Below the pieces are notes generated by a model. That model was not told the DNA's origin, did no database searches, and was given only the letters and a program-made list of their open reading frames with translations. A stretch of 64,000 nt of DNA from Mycobacterium sp. GA-1841 (GTDB lineage Bacteria; Actinomycetota; Actinomycetes; Mycobacteriales; Mycobacteriaceae): contig NZ_MBEQ01000029.1 of the NCBI RefSeq assembly GCF_001954135.1, forward strand, positions 58,087 to 122,086, read 5' to 3'. The first letter of the stretch is position 1. Every line of letters starts with the position of its first letter. This document shows positions 14,375 to 24,884 of this stretch, in pieces. A program made the position numbers and the translations under genes.

Positions 14375-16354
14375 ATGGCAAACCGGTGGCAGCTTCGGAG
14401 GAGCAAGAAGGTGGCCGGGCGGACCACGACCCGCGTCCGTAAACGCACTCCGTCGCCGCTGCAACCGGAATGGACGCCCGGACCGGCCCGCTACGGCGTC
14501 GGGATCCACCACAACGTCGCGGTCCGCACCTCGGACGGCACCGTGCTCCGCGTCGACATCCACTATCCGACGATCCCGGAGACCGGTGCACCGGCGCCGG
14601 GCCCCTTCCCGGTCCTGCTGTCCATCACCCCTTACGGGAAGAAGGCTCCACCGCCGGCCGCCCAGATCGGCGGCGGGGCGACGCCCTACCTGATCCGGCG
14701 TGGCTACATCGAGGTGATGGCCGATGTGCGCGGCACCGGCGCCTCCGGCGGATCGTTCGAGATGCTGGGTGCCGTACAGGTTTCCGATGGTGTCGACCTG
14801 GTGAATTGGGCTGCACGGCTGCCGAATTCGAATGGCCGGGTCGGCATGTTCGGAATCTCCTATCTCGCGGCCAACCAACTGCTCACCGCTGCGGCAGTCG
14901 GCCCCGATTCGCCGCTGAAGGCGATCTTCCCGGTGATGGCCGCCAACGATTTCTATCGCGACGTGGTCACGATGGGCGGGGTGCCGCACATGCGTACGGT
15001 GCGGGCCTATGGTGCGGTCTATTCACTGCTCAACGTCGTCAACCCGGTCCTGGAGTTCGCCAAGCGCGGCGCCCATGAGCGTCCCCGGGTCGGTGGCCTG
15101 GCCGCGGTCCGTCAGCGCGGGCGCGACCAACGCCAGTATTTCCGCACGATGATCGCCGATGCCGCAGCCGGCGGCGACACCGCTTTCGACGGCCCGTTCT
15201 GGGACTCCATGCGGGCATCGGACGTGCTACCCGACATTGCGCGCAACCAGGTTGCCGTCTTCCTGGTCGGCGGCTGGCACGACGCTTTCCAGCGTGGCGC
15301 CCCGCTGAACTATGTCGCGCTGCAGAACGCCTACGCGGGGCGTCCATCGCACGTCCCGATGCAGCCGGGCCAGCCGCTGTCCGAGCGCGTGCAGTTGATC
15401 ATGGGCCCCTGGTATCACGTGTCGGATCTCGACGGCCTGCATCTGCATGCGTTGCAATTGCGGTGGTTCGACCGTTGGCTCAAGGACGATGCGTCTGCCG
15501 CGGTGACCGGTGCGCCGATCCGCTTCCAGGCCATCGGCAGCTCGGATTGGTTCCAGGCCGAGGACTATCCGTTTCCTGAAGCCACACCGACGCGGCTCTT
15601 TTTGGCCGAAGGGGGCCACCTCACCACCGAACCGGCGGCCGAGCCGACCGAAGCCACCTTGCGTTATACGGTGCGCGGTCCGATCTCCGGTCGCAGCCTG
15701 GAGCAGTGGAGCCTGGGTATGGGCAGCTTCATGGCCTCCCAGACCGGTCGCCGGATCAGCTACGACCTGGACAACCGGCGACTGCAGCGAGAAGCACTGA
15801 CCTACACCACAAGTGAATTCGCCGAAGCCCGACTCATCGCCGGCCCGGTCACTTTGACCGTTCACGCGACGGCCGACACCACCGAGACGCTGTGGGTGGC
15901 CCACCTCGATGACGTCGCACCCGACGGAGCCAGCCGACCGCTGACCCAGGGCGCCTTGCTGGGCTCGCATCGCGCGTTGGATCCCGAGACGACGTGGTAC
16001 TCGGCCGCCGGTCCCGACAGTCTTGCCGGTCGCGATGGGCAGGTGCTGCGGCCGCACCACATCAGTACTCGCGACGCCGCACAGGCTGTGGTCCCCGGTG
16101 AGCTGACGCGCTACGACCTGGAAATCTTCCCCACCGCAGCGCTGATCGCGCCGGGCCATCGGCTGCGGTTGACGCTGACCACCTACGACTTTCCGCATCT
16201 GGTGCCCACGCGGCCGGCCCGCCAGGCCCTCGCCGGTGGCACCTACCTGCTCCATCAGGGAGGCCCGTCACCATCGAGCCTGCTCATCCCCGTCGCCGAC
16301 CCGGCGGCGTTCAGCCCGGACGAGTCCCGCGGCTTCGGAACCGAATCACCTTGA
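14375..16354 (+). CDS. CocE/NonD family hydrolase (X-Pro dipeptidyl-peptidase fold)
   Basis: The 659-residue protein is longer than a typical cocaine-esterase-like protein. It has VRTSDGTVLRVDIHYP, VLLSITPYGK, ADVRGTGASGG, the nucleophile elbow GMFGISYLAANQ (G-x-S-Y), GGWHDAFQRG with the acid residue, and WYHVSD with the histidine; the last 220 residues form the jelly-roll (YDLDNR through PHLVPTRP). Members cleave esters or amides of bulky acyl groups. There is no signal peptide; the N-terminus is basic (RRSKKVAGRTTTRVRKR). A GAGGAGGACGGG ribosome site precedes ATG 14375. Confidence 0.9.
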   Translation: MANRWQLRRSKKVAGRTTTRVRKRTPSPLQPEWTPGPARYGVGIHHNVAVRTSDGTVLRVDIHYPTIPETGAPAPGPFPVLLSITPYGKKAPPPAAQIGGGATPYLIRRGYIEVMADVRGTGASGGSFEMLGAVQVSDGVDLVNWAARLPNSNGRVGMFGISYLAANQLLTAAAVGPDSPLKAIFPVMAANDFYRDVVTMGGVPHMRTVRAYGAVYSLLNVVNPVLEFAKRGAHERPRVGGLAAVRQRGRDQRQYFRTMIADAAAGGDTAFDGPFWDSMRASDVLPDIARNQVAVFLVGGWHDAFQRGAPLNYVALQNAYAGRPSHVPMQPGQPLSERVQLIMGPWYHVSDLDGLHLHALQLRWFDRWLKDDASAAVTGAPIRFQAIGSSDWFQAEDYPFPEATPTRLFLAEGGHLTTEPAAEPTEATLRYTVRGPISGRSLEQWSLGMGSFMASQTGRRISYDLDNRRLQREALTYTTSEFAEARLIAGPVTLTVHATADTTETLWVAHLDDVAPDGASRPLTQGALLGSHRALDPETTWYSAAGPDSLAGRDGQVLRPHHISTRDAAQAVVPGELTRYDLEIFPTAALIAPGHRLRLTLTTYDFPHLVPTRPARQALAGGTYLLHQGGPSPSSLLIPVADPAAFSPDESRGFGTESP

Positions 16355-16407
16355 TAACGGAGGGGTTACGCCGGGCGCGGCCCTGGTGTCGGGTGCCCGG
16401 GCGTTGT

Positions 16408-17787
<1,380 letters not shown>

Positions 17788-17850
17788 TTCAACGGCGCAA
17801 GCAACTCTCGCGCAAGCAGCCGCCAGACCGCTCCGCAATCGTGTGAGGGT

Positions 17851-19479
17851 CTAGAAGGGTGGGTCATCGCCGCCGTCTTCGGTGTTGAGTCTGCGTTCGG
17901 CGTTGATGCGTTGGGTGCGGGTTTGTTGGCGGGTGCGGGTGCGGGTGGGCATTTTGAGGTCGCGCTGGGCCGGTGGTGTGGGCACCGGCCCAGTCTGTGG
18001 CGGTGTTGGTGTTGGTGGTGTTGGTGGTGGTGTTGTTGGTGGTGGTGGTGTTGGTGGTGGTGTTTGGGTGTGCCAGTGCGGGAAGAGGATCTGGCTGAAC
18101 GGGGTGGTGCGGTAGGTCTGTCCGGTGGGTGCAGTCCAGGTGTGGCTGCCGTCGGGGTGTTGCAGGTCGGTCCAGCCACCGTCTGCGGCCGGGAAGGTCT
18201 TGAGTAGGTGATGGGTTCGGCATTTGGCACCGAGGTTGCCTGGATGCGTGGGCCCTTGCGGCCAGGCGACGCAGTGGTCGAGGTCGCAATGTGGGGCAGC
18301 CACGCCGCAGCCGGGGAACATGCACCGCATGTCGCGCAATCGCACGAACGCGGCCAGTTTCGCTGAGGGCCGGTAATGGTTTTGGGCACCCAAGTCCGCG
18401 GCGTCGGTGAGGGGTTTGACGGTGGCGCCGGTGGCGATCAACTCGGCCAGCACCGGGGCCGGCACGATCCCGCCGCCGACGATGACTGCGGGACTGCCGG
18501 CGACGGCCGGGATGTCATCGGCAATGAAGTTCGTCGAGTCGCCGTGCAAGCGGGCATCCCGCGGCGCCTCGGCCATCACCTTCTCCGCGGGCCCGGTGTC
18601 GTGGGCGGGCCCGGTGGTGTCGTGGGCGGGCCCGGCCTGGCCGTCGTTGTCCTGTGAGGCGGGTGCGTGGTGGGGCAGCTGATCGGTCAGCAGGTGGATC
18701 ATCACGTTGGTCGAGCGGGGGTCAGCACCGGTGGCGGGGCATTGGGGGCTTCCGCACTGGCAGGTCAACCGCCCCGCTCCGACGGCCAACGCCCCCAACG
18801 CATCGGCGCGACGCTGGGCCATGGTCCGCGGATCGGCCTCACACACTGTCCGGGCCATCTCGGTCAGCGCTTTTTTCAACAGGGCGGCATCGGTGGCCAG
18901 CAATCGGCCCCAGATCGACACGGTGCCATGCGGGTCGTCGACGTCACCGAAGTTGACCTCACGACTCCGCGCGGCGGTACGGCCACGACGCAGCGCGGCG
19001 GGCTCAAACTTTTCCACCCACACGTCGATGGCCTGTTCAGCCTTGTCCACCGACAACGCACCGTAACTGTGGGCGGTGCCGGCCAATGCGGTATCGACCA
19101 GTTCCAACGCCTCGGGATCGAGGATGTTTTGGGTGTGCCAGGTGATGGCGGCGATCACTTTCGCCGAGACTTCACCCCGGGCGAAGACCGCCGCCACTTT
19201 CGGTAACCGTTGCCGCAACGCTTGGGCGATCCGCATCTGCCCCGAGGCCTGGTGCCGGCTCACATTGCACGCCGCGCTGACCGCCGCGGCCGCGATCTCC
19301 CACCCGTCGATCGCCGAATACGCCGACACGTCGTCTTCGTCGTCGCAGTGGCGGGCCACGACTTCTCCGATCAAGGCCAACCGCTGCGCGGCGGCGACCG
19401 CCTCAGCCCGGGTTCGGTGCTCCAGCGCGCCGATCAGCGCCGCGTCGGTGAGCGACGCCGGATCGAGCAACTCGAACAT
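17851..19479 (-). CDS. 13E12-repeat family protein, DUF222 plus HNH nuclease domain
   Basis: The 542-residue protein has the DUF222/13E12 helical region (LIGALEHRTRAEAVAAAQRL through VVIHVD-like segments) and a C-terminal HNH domain: MRCMFPGCGVAAPHCDLDHC followed by GNLGAKCRTHHLLK, with both zinc CxxC pairs and the DH of the catalytic motif. A Pro/Thr tail (PPPTPPPPTTPP) follows. 13E12 proteins are multicopy mobile-like genes in mycobacteria, and several in M. tuberculosis are LexA-controlled. A perfect SOS box overlaps the ATG here, and TATTAT lies 7 bp upstream of the start, so transcription would be leaderless and damage-inducible. Confidence 0.9.
   Translation of the reverse strand: MFELLDPASLTDAALIGALEHRTRAEAVAAAQRLALIGEVVARHCDDEDDVSAYSAIDGWEIAAAAVSAACNVSRHQASGQMRIAQALRQRLPKVAAVFARGEVSAKVIAAITWHTQNILDPEALELVDTALAGTAHSYGALSVDKAEQAIDVWVEKFEPAALRRGRTAARSREVNFGDVDDPHGTVSIWGRLLATDAALLKKALTEMARTVCEADPRTMAQRRADALGALAVGAGRLTCQCGSPQCPATGADPRSTNVMIHLLTDQLPHHAPASQDNDGQAGPAHDTTGPAHDTGPAEKVMAEAPRDARLHGDSTNFIADDIPAVAGSPAVIVGGGIVPAPVLAELIATGATVKPLTDAADLGAQNHYRPSAKLAAFVRLRDMRCMFPGCGVAAPHCDLDHCVAWPQGPTHPGNLGAKCRTHHLLKTFPAADGGWTDLQHPDGSHTWTAPTGQTYRTTPFSQILFPHWHTQTPPPTPPPPTTPPPTPPTPTPPQTGPVPTPPAQRDLKMPTRTRTRQQTRTQRINAERRLNTEDGGDDPPF
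17998..18062 (-). repeat. low-complexity GGTGTTGGT tract encoding the Pro/Thr tail
   Basis: Short tandem GGTGTT/GGTGGT units run for about 65 bp and encode the PTPP-rich C-terminal tail of the 13E12 protein. Such a tract can expand or contract by slippage. Confidence 0.7.
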
Positions 19480-19487
19480 ACGTTCGA
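19472..19487 (-). promoter_or_regulatory. LexA (SOS) box overlapping the 13E12 start codon
   Basis: TCGAACATACGTTCGA matches the mycobacterial/Gram-positive LexA consensus TCGAAC-N4-GTTCGA at every fixed position. It covers the ATG (19479-19477) and abuts TATTAT, the likely -10, at 19492-19487, so LexA binding would exclude polymerase. Confidence 0.85.
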
Positions 19488-19567
19488 TAATAGGCCGTTA
19501 CTTGCAGGTCAGCAACCATTTTCTTGTGGTCGCTGAATTGTCGCTCGCCAGGCGGGCAAATTCTGAT

Positions 19568-20029
19568 CTACAGCCGTTGGAGTTCGAACAGTGGGATCGC
19601 CCGCGTGGTCTTCGATTGGTATTCCGCGAAGACCGGGGCACGCTCGACGATCTTCGGGTAGGTGGCGTCGCGCTCGTCGGCCGGCAATTCACGGGCCGTG
19701 ACGTCGTAGGCGTCGGTGCCGACCTCGATGCGGGCCTGCGGATGGGCCCGCAGGTTGTGCACCCACGCCGGGTCCTTGGGGCCGCCGGCATAGGAGCCGA
19801 CTATCAGGACCTTGCCGTCGACATCCAGGTAGGCCAGCGGTGACAGCCGGGATTGACCCGACTTGGCTCCCTTGGTGTGCAGGAGCAACAGCGTGCCACC
19901 CTCGAAGGGGCCACCCACCTTGCCGCCGTTGGCACGAAACTCCTCGACCACGTTGCGGTTGAAGTCGTCGAGGGCCGCCACGTCGGCGACCAGCTCACTC
20001 TTGTCGAAGTCCGAATCGATCTCGCTCAT
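19568..20029 (-). CDS. deazaflavin(F420)-dependent nitroreductase family protein (Ddn-like)
   Basis: The 153-residue protein has the split-barrel Ddn family pattern: [59 protein letters not shown] and [19 protein letters not shown]. Members bind F420H2 and reduce quinones or nitro compounds; Ddn activates pretomanid in M. tuberculosis. Its ATG overlaps the stop of aspS by 4 bp, so it is co-translated from the aspS message although the functions look unrelated. The physiological acceptor is unknown. Confidence 0.9.
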   Translation of the reverse strand: MSEIDSDFDKSELVADVAALDDFNRNVVEEFRANGGKVGGPFEGGTLLLLHTKGAKSGQSRLSPLAYLDVDGKVLIVGSYAGGPKDPAWVHNLRAHPQARIEVGTDAYDVTARELPADERDATYPKIVERAPVFAEYQSKTTRAIPLFELQRL

Positions 20030-21801
20030 GACTTCTTGAGCTCCCCCGGCTTGGCGTCTATTCCCGATTCCTTACGCTGCTGCGGGGTGATCGGCGCCGG
20101 CGCATCGGTCAGCGGGTCGACCCCGCCACCGGACTTGGGGAACGCGATGACCTCACGGATCGAGTCCACCCCGGCCAGCAGCGCGGTGATGCGGTCCCAG
20201 CCGAAGGCGATGCCGCCGTGTGGGGGTGCACCAAAGGCGAAGGCGTCCAACAGGAATCCGAATTTGTCCTGCGCTTCGTCGTGGTCGATGCCCATCATGG
20301 CGAACACCCGCTCCTGCAGGTCGCGCCGGTGGATACGGATCGAGCCGCCGCCGATCTCGTTGCCGTTGCAGACGATGTCGTAGGCATCCGACAGCGCCCT
20401 GCCGGGATCGGTGTCGAACGTGCCCTCCGATTCGGGCTTCGGCGCGGTGAAGGCGTGGTGGACGGCCGTCCAGGCACCCGATCCCACCGCCACGTCGCCC
20501 GAGGCCGTCGCCTCGTCGGCGGTCTCGAACATCGGGAAATCCACCACCCAGGTGAACGCCCACACTGCCGGGTCGATCAGGTCGAGGCGCTTGGCGATCT
20601 CGATACGCGTCGCGCCCAGCAGGGCTCGTGCGCCCCGCGCCGGCCCGGCGGCGAAGAACACGCAGTCCCCCGGCTTGGCGCCGACGTGGGCCGCCAAGCC
20701 CTCGCGCTCGGCGTCGGTGAGGTTCTTGGCCACCGGCCCGCCCAGGCTGCCGTCTTCGCCGATCAGCACATAAGCCAGGCCCTTGTGCCCGCGTTGCTTG
20801 GCGAACTCCTGCCAACCGTCGAGAGTGCGGCGCGGCTGCGACGCCCCGCCGGGCATGACGACGGCGCCGACGTAGGGCGCCTGGAACACCCGGAACGGGG
20901 TGTCCTTGAAGTACTCGGTGCACTCGACGAGTTCCACCGCGAACCGCAGGTCGGGCTTGTCGGAGCCGAATCGGCGCATCGCCTCTTCGTAACTGATCCG
21001 CGGCAACGGCAGCGGCAGGTCGTAACCGATGGTCGACCACACCGCGCGCAGCACCTCTTCGGCGATCCCCATCACATCGTCGGCGTCGACGAAGCTCATC
21101 TCCATGTCGAGCTGGGTGAACTCCGGCTGGCGGTCGGCGCGGAAATCCTCATCCCGGTAGCACCGGGCAATCTGGTAGTAGCGCTCCATACCCGCCACCA
21201 TGAGCAGCTGCTTGAACAGCTGCGGGCTCTGCGGCAGCGCGTAGAACGAGCCGGGCTGCAGGCGCGCGGGCACCAGGAAGTCGCGGGCCCCCTCCGGCGT
21301 CGAGCGCGTGAGCGTCGGGGTCTCGATCTCGACGAAATCGTGCTCGGCCAGCACACCGCGCGCGGCCGCATTCACCTTGGAACGCAACCGGATTGCCTGC
21401 CCCGGACCCTCGCGACGCAGATCGAGGTAGCGGTACTTGAGCCGGGCTTCCTCGCCGGCGGTCTCGTCGAGCTGGAACGGCAGCGGGGCACTCTCGGACA
21501 ACACGGTCAGCGAGGTGGAGTTGACCTCGATCTGCCCCGTCGGGATGTCGGGGTTCTCGTTGCCCTCGGGCCGTACCTCGACGACGCCGGTGACCGCGAT
21601 ACAGAACTCGGCGCGCAACCGATGCGCCGCAGCGAGCACGTCACCCTCGCGAAACACCACCTGCGACACGCCCGACGCGTCGCGCACGTCGATGAAGATC
21701 ACGCCGCCGTGGTCACGGCGGCGTGCCACCCACCCCGCCAATGTGACCGTTTGACCGGCATCCGCGGGCCGCAACGAACCGGCGGCATGACTGCGCAGCA
21801 C
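20026..21801 (-). CDS. aspS: aspartyl-tRNA synthetase (bacterial long form)
   Basis: The 591-residue class II synthetase has an N-terminal OB-fold anticodon-binding domain ([20 protein letters not shown]), motif 2 ([20 protein letters not shown] preceded by [12 protein letters not shown]), the bacterial GAD insertion in the middle and motif 3 ([16 protein letters not shown]). It charges tRNA-Asp; mycobacterial AspRS is reported to be non-discriminating and to charge tRNA-Asn as well, with GatCAB correcting the product. The start is GTG 21801 with CAGGAG upstream. The Ddn-like gene follows with a 4-bp overlap. Confidence 0.98.
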   Translation of the reverse strand: MLRSHAAGSLRPADAGQTVTLAGWVARRRDHGGVIFIDVRDASGVSQVVFREGDVLAAAHRLRAEFCIAVTGVVEVRPEGNENPDIPTGQIEVNSTSLTVLSESAPLPFQLDETAGEEARLKYRYLDLRREGPGQAIRLRSKVNAAARGVLAEHDFVEIETPTLTRSTPEGARDFLVPARLQPGSFYALPQSPQLFKQLLMVAGMERYYQIARCYRDEDFRADRQPEFTQLDMEMSFVDADDVMGIAEEVLRAVWSTIGYDLPLPLPRISYEEAMRRFGSDKPDLRFAVELVECTEYFKDTPFRVFQAPYVGAVVMPGGASQPRRTLDGWQEFAKQRGHKGLAYVLIGEDGSLGGPVAKNLTDAEREGLAAHVGAKPGDCVFFAAGPARGARALLGATRIEIAKRLDLIDPAVWAFTWVVDFPMFETADEATASGDVAVGSGAWTAVHHAFTAPKPESEGTFDTDPGRALSDAYDIVCNGNEIGGGSIRIHRRDLQERVFAMMGIDHDEAQDKFGFLLDAFAFGAPPHGGIAFGWDRITALLAGVDSIREVIAFPKSGGGVDPLTDAPAPITPQQRKESGIDAKPGELKKS

Positions 21802-21911
21802 GAATACTCCTGAATGTTGACTGGTGGGACGACTGACCAGTCTAGAGACCCGGCCCGCGCCGCCGGCGCACTGCTCATCGATATCGGGACCGGGCCGGGG
21901 ATGCCACTCGA

Positions 21912-21938
21912 GTAGACACTCTCACCTAGTCTGTCTAC
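21912..21938. promoter_or_regulatory. inverted repeat GTAGACA-N13-TGTCTAC over a leaderless promoter
   Basis: Two perfect 7-bp arms (21912-21918 and 21932-21938) flank TAGTCT (21927-21932), a plausible -10 box 8 bp before ATG 21941. The dyad therefore sits exactly where a repressor of the SRPBCC gene would bind. No regulator gene is adjacent. Confidence 0.6.
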
Positions 21939-21940
21939 CC

Positions 21941-22444
21941 ATGGCCCGGACCTACCCGTGCGAGCGCGTCGAGTTGGACTTCATCGACCGTGCGCCGTTC
22001 CGCTTCATCAGCACCGTCGACCTCGCGATCACCCCCGAGCAACTGTTCGAGGTCCTCGGCGATGCGAGTTCGTGGCCGCAGTGGGCCACCGTCATCACCA
22101 ACGTGGAGTGGACGAGCCCCGAACCGCGCGGTGTGGGCACCACCCGTACCGTCACGATGCGCGGACACATCGTCGGCGACGAGGAATTCTTGGCCTGGGA
22201 ACCTTTCACCCACATGGCTTTCCGGTTCAACACCAGCACCTCGAACGCGATCTCTGCCTTCGCCGAGGACTACCGCGTCGTGGAAACCGCCGAAGGTTGC
22301 CACCTCACCTGGGTCATGGCATTGAAACCCAACGGGCTCCTCGGACGGCTCGGCATGACCGTGGGCCGGCCGGTGATGGCGTGGATGTTCCAGCGCTTCC
22401 TGCACAACCTGCGCCGCTATACCGACCAGCGCTACAACACCTAG
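21941..22444 (+). CDS. SRPBCC family (polyketide cyclase/dehydrase-like) protein
   Basis: The 167-residue protein has the START-like SRPBCC arrangement: FISTVDLAITPEQLFEVLGD, ASSWPQWATVITNVEWTSPE, GTTRTVTMRGH, WEPFTHMAFRFNTSTSN, then a long C-terminal helix (GRPVMAWMFQRFLHNLRRYTD). Such proteins bind hydrophobic ligands or catalyse cyclisation; the ligand here is unknown. ATG 21941 is chosen because family similarity begins close behind it and a -10 box lies 8 bp upstream. It converges on the carboxylesterase, with a 4-bp overlap at the stops. Confidence 0.85.
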   Translation: MARTYPCERVELDFIDRAPFRFISTVDLAITPEQLFEVLGDASSWPQWATVITNVEWTSPEPRGVGTTRTVTMRGHIVGDEEFLAWEPFTHMAFRFNTSTSNAISAFAEDYRVVETAEGCHLTWVMALKPNGLLGRLGMTVGRPVMAWMFQRFLHNLRRYTDQRYNT

Positions 22445-23916
22445 ACGAGGTCCTGCCACACCGTGCGCCGGACCGCATCCGGATCGGCGACGGTCTCGTC
22501 ACGCGCAGACCGGATCACCCGCGTCAGCCGCTGATCGACGTCGTAGTGCGGCCAGTCGGCCACCTCGGCGGTGGCGAAATCGAGCCAGGTGCGTTGCATC
22601 CGCCGCCCCACCGACGGTTGGACCCGCCGGCCCAACGGATGCAGCTTGCGGCCCAGGTAGGACCCGTAGCTGTGCTGGATGTGCACGATCTCGCTACCGT
22701 GGGTGGCTCCGAGCCCCAGCACCTTGAGCGTCCAGGTGGTGTGGTCGAACCGGTAGACGTGGGTGTGTGCGTGGACGCTGTAAGCGTCGGCGAATGCCCA
22801 CGTCGGGGCGCTGAACATGACGTCGGAACCGAATGCCACCAGTGCCCGGCGACGCGGGAAGTCCGGATAGCCGGCCAGGATCCGCTCCCGGACGTGCGGG
22901 GGCTGCCGACGGAAATAATCTTCGACGCCGGCAAGGGTGGTCGGCAGCATCGGCGGCTTGCCCCAGGCGAACATCGACGCCTCGTGGCTGTTGGTGCCGA
23001 TGATCAGCGGCACCGGCGTCACCGCTGCGGCCCGGGCAGCCTCGATCGGGTGCAGCGGCAGCAGGTCCACGCCGTGGGTCAGCCCGTAGGCCAACGTCGG
23101 AGTGTGCTGCGCGCTCTCCAATTGCAGCTGACCGGCGGCCCGTCGCAACTGACGCTGCGGCAACACCTTGAGCTGCTCGGCCCCGACGCCGAGCAGCTGC
23201 ATGAAGCGACGCGATTGACGGGCCCGGTCCTCGCGGTCGGCGATCAGCGGCAGCGCCGGGCTCTGCGCGATTGCCCTGGTGAACAGTCCGTCGGCGGCCG
23301 GGCTGGCCAGCAGCGCCAACACCGAAGTGGCACCGGCCGATTCACCGAACACCGTCACCTGCGCGGGATCACCGCCGAATGCCGCGATGTTGTCGCGCAC
23401 CCATCGCAGCGCGGCGATCTGGTCGCGCAGACACAGATTGTCGTCGAACCCCTCCCCCAGGTCGCCGAGCTCGAACCCGCCGAACACGCCGAGCCGGTAG
23501 GTGACATTGACGACGACCACATTGCCGTTGGCGGCCAGCCGCGAACCGTTGTACAGCTGAAGTTGTCCGGCCCCGTAGACGAACGCCCCGCCGGGGATCC
23601 ACACCATGACCGGTAGCGATCCACCGGTGTCCGGAGACCAGACCGTGAGGGTCAGGCACGCCTCGTCGCGGACCTTGGGGTCGTCGCGGCCTCCCCCGAC
23701 GAACGAACGTCCCTGCGGCGGCAACGGTCCGTGCTCGACGGCGTCACGTATGCCGGTCCAGGGCACCACGGGCTGCGGTGCGAGGAAGCGCAACGCACCG
23801 ACGGGTTGTTGGGCGTACTCCACGCCCCGCCATACGCTGACCCCGCCTTCACGGGCGCCGCGTAGCTGCCCATGCGAGGTGTGGGCGAGGGTCGGATGTT
23901 CCGCGACGACGGACAC
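22441..23916 (-). CDS. type B carboxylesterase (LipT-like)
   Basis: The 491-residue protein is an alpha/beta hydrolase of the carboxylesterase B family: GVEYAQQPVGALRF, WIPGGAFVYGAGQLQLYNGS for the oxyanion hole, NVTYRLGVFGGFELGD, the nucleophile elbow FGESAGATSV, GTNSHEASMF with the acid, and GLGATHGSEIVHIQHSYGSY with the histidine. It lacks a signal peptide. I begin at GTG 23916 (VSVVAEHP), because TACGAT lies 6 bp upstream on the minus strand and similarity starts just after it; ATG 23958 would place the promoter inside the gene. It diverges from the zinc-protease gene. Confidence 0.88.
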   Translation of the reverse strand: MSVVAEHPTLAHTSHGQLRGAREGGVSVWRGVEYAQQPVGALRFLAPQPVVPWTGIRDAVEHGPLPPQGRSFVGGGRDDPKVRDEACLTLTVWSPDTGGSLPVMVWIPGGAFVYGAGQLQLYNGSRLAANGNVVVVNVTYRLGVFGGFELGDLGEGFDDNLCLRDQIAALRWVRDNIAAFGGDPAQVTVFGESAGATSVLALLASPAADGLFTRAIAQSPALPLIADREDRARQSRRFMQLLGVGAEQLKVLPQRQLRRAAGQLQLESAQHTPTLAYGLTHGVDLLPLHPIEAARAAAVTPVPLIIGTNSHEASMFAWGKPPMLPTTLAGVEDYFRRQPPHVRERILAGYPDFPRRRALVAFGSDVMFSAPTWAFADAYSVHAHTHVYRFDHTTWTLKVLGLGATHGSEIVHIQHSYGSYLGRKLHPLGRRVQPSVGRRMQRTWLDFATAEVADWPHYDVDQRLTRVIRSARDETVADPDAVRRTVWQDLV

Positions 23917-23922
23917 GCCTGA

Positions 23923-23928
23923 ATCGTA
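23923..23928 (-). promoter_or_regulatory. -10 box (TACGAT) of a leaderless promoter
   Basis: On the minus strand TACGAT is followed by 6 bases and the GTG of the carboxylesterase gene. This arrangement decides the start codon in favour of 23916. Confidence 0.5.
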
Positions 23929-23990
23929 GTGTGGGAAGCTGAACGGGCTGTGGAGCACCGACCTACCGCCGAAAGCGATGGAGTGATGCG

Positions 23991-24884
23991 ATGACCTTCA
24001 ACGAGGGTATGCAGATCGACACGAGCACCACTTCCAGTTCCGGTGGTGGTCGGGGCCCGGGCCGCGGCATCGCGATCGGCGGTGGTCTCGGCGGCCTGAT
24101 CATCGTCGTGCTCGCCATGTTCCTGGGTGTCGATCCGGGAACGGTGCTGCCCCAGCAACAGCAGCAAACGGACACCAGCGGTATCGGGGGTGAGGGTTTC
24201 GACCTGAGCCAGTGCAAGACCGGCGCCGATGCCAACGAGAAGGTCGAGTGCCGCGTGGTCGCCACCGGCAACTCGGTGGACGGCGTGTGGCAGCAGCTAC
24301 TCAAGGGATACACCCGTCCGCACGTCCGATTGTTCAAGGGCCAGGTGCAGACCGGGTGCGGTCCGGCCACCAGTGACGTCGGGCCGTTCTACTGCCCGGT
24401 GGACCGCACCGCGTATTTCGACACGGACTTCTTCCAGGTGCTCGTCGACCGGTTCGGTTCCAGCGGAGGCCCGCTCGCGCAGGAATACGTGGTCGCCCAC
24501 GAGTTCGGCCACCACGTGCAGAACCTCCGCGGCGTGCTCGGCCGGGCCCAGCAGGACCCCGAGGGCGCCACCGGCGGCGGAGTCCGCACCGAACTGCAGG
24601 CCGACTGTTACGCCGGCGTGTGGGCACACTACGCGTCGATCACCCGACAGGAGGGCACCGACGTGCCGTTCCTGGAACCGCTGAGCGACAAGGACATCGC
24701 CGATGCGCTGTCCGCGGCCTCCTCGGTGGGCGATGACCGTATCCAGGCCGCGGCGACCGGGCGGGTCAACCCCGAAGCCTGGACCCACGGTTCCTCCGAA
24801 CAACGGCAGAAGTGGTTCACCATCGGCTATCAGACCGGTGACCCGAACAAGTGCGACACCTTCGCCACCAACAACCTTGGCTAG
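23991..24884 (+). CDS. neutral zinc metallopeptidase, YpfJ/Rv2575 family, membrane-anchored
   Basis: The 297-residue protein has a cytoplasmic N-terminus, one transmembrane segment (GGLGGLIIVVLAMFLGVDPG, residues about 36-55) and an extracytoplasmic protease domain with the zincin motif VVAHEFGHHVQN, preceded by YCPVDRTAYFDTDFFQVL and followed by the third-ligand region LQADCYAGVWAHYA. This is the YpfJ family of unknown substrate; Rv2575 is the syntenic gene in M. tuberculosis. GGAG precedes ATG 23991. Its last 8 bases (TTGGCTAG) contain the likely TTG start of the DUF885 gene. Confidence 0.92.
   Translation: MTFNEGMQIDTSTTSSSGGGRGPGRGIAIGGGLGGLIIVVLAMFLGVDPGTVLPQQQQQTDTSGIGGEGFDLSQCKTGADANEKVECRVVATGNSVDGVWQQLLKGYTRPHVRLFKGQVQTGCGPATSDVGPFYCPVDRTAYFDTDFFQVLVDRFGSSGGPLAQEYVVAHEFGHHVQNLRGVLGRAQQDPEGATGGGVRTELQADCYAGVWAHYASITRQEGTDVPFLEPLSDKDIADALSAASSVGDDRIQAAATGRVNPEAWTHGSSEQRQKWFTIGYQTGDPNKCDTFATNNLG

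Noticed and set aside
17998..18062. Short tandem repeats that could suggest a CRISPR or VNTR locus
   Set aside because: The units are irregular, lack spacers and lie in frame within the 13E12 coding sequence.
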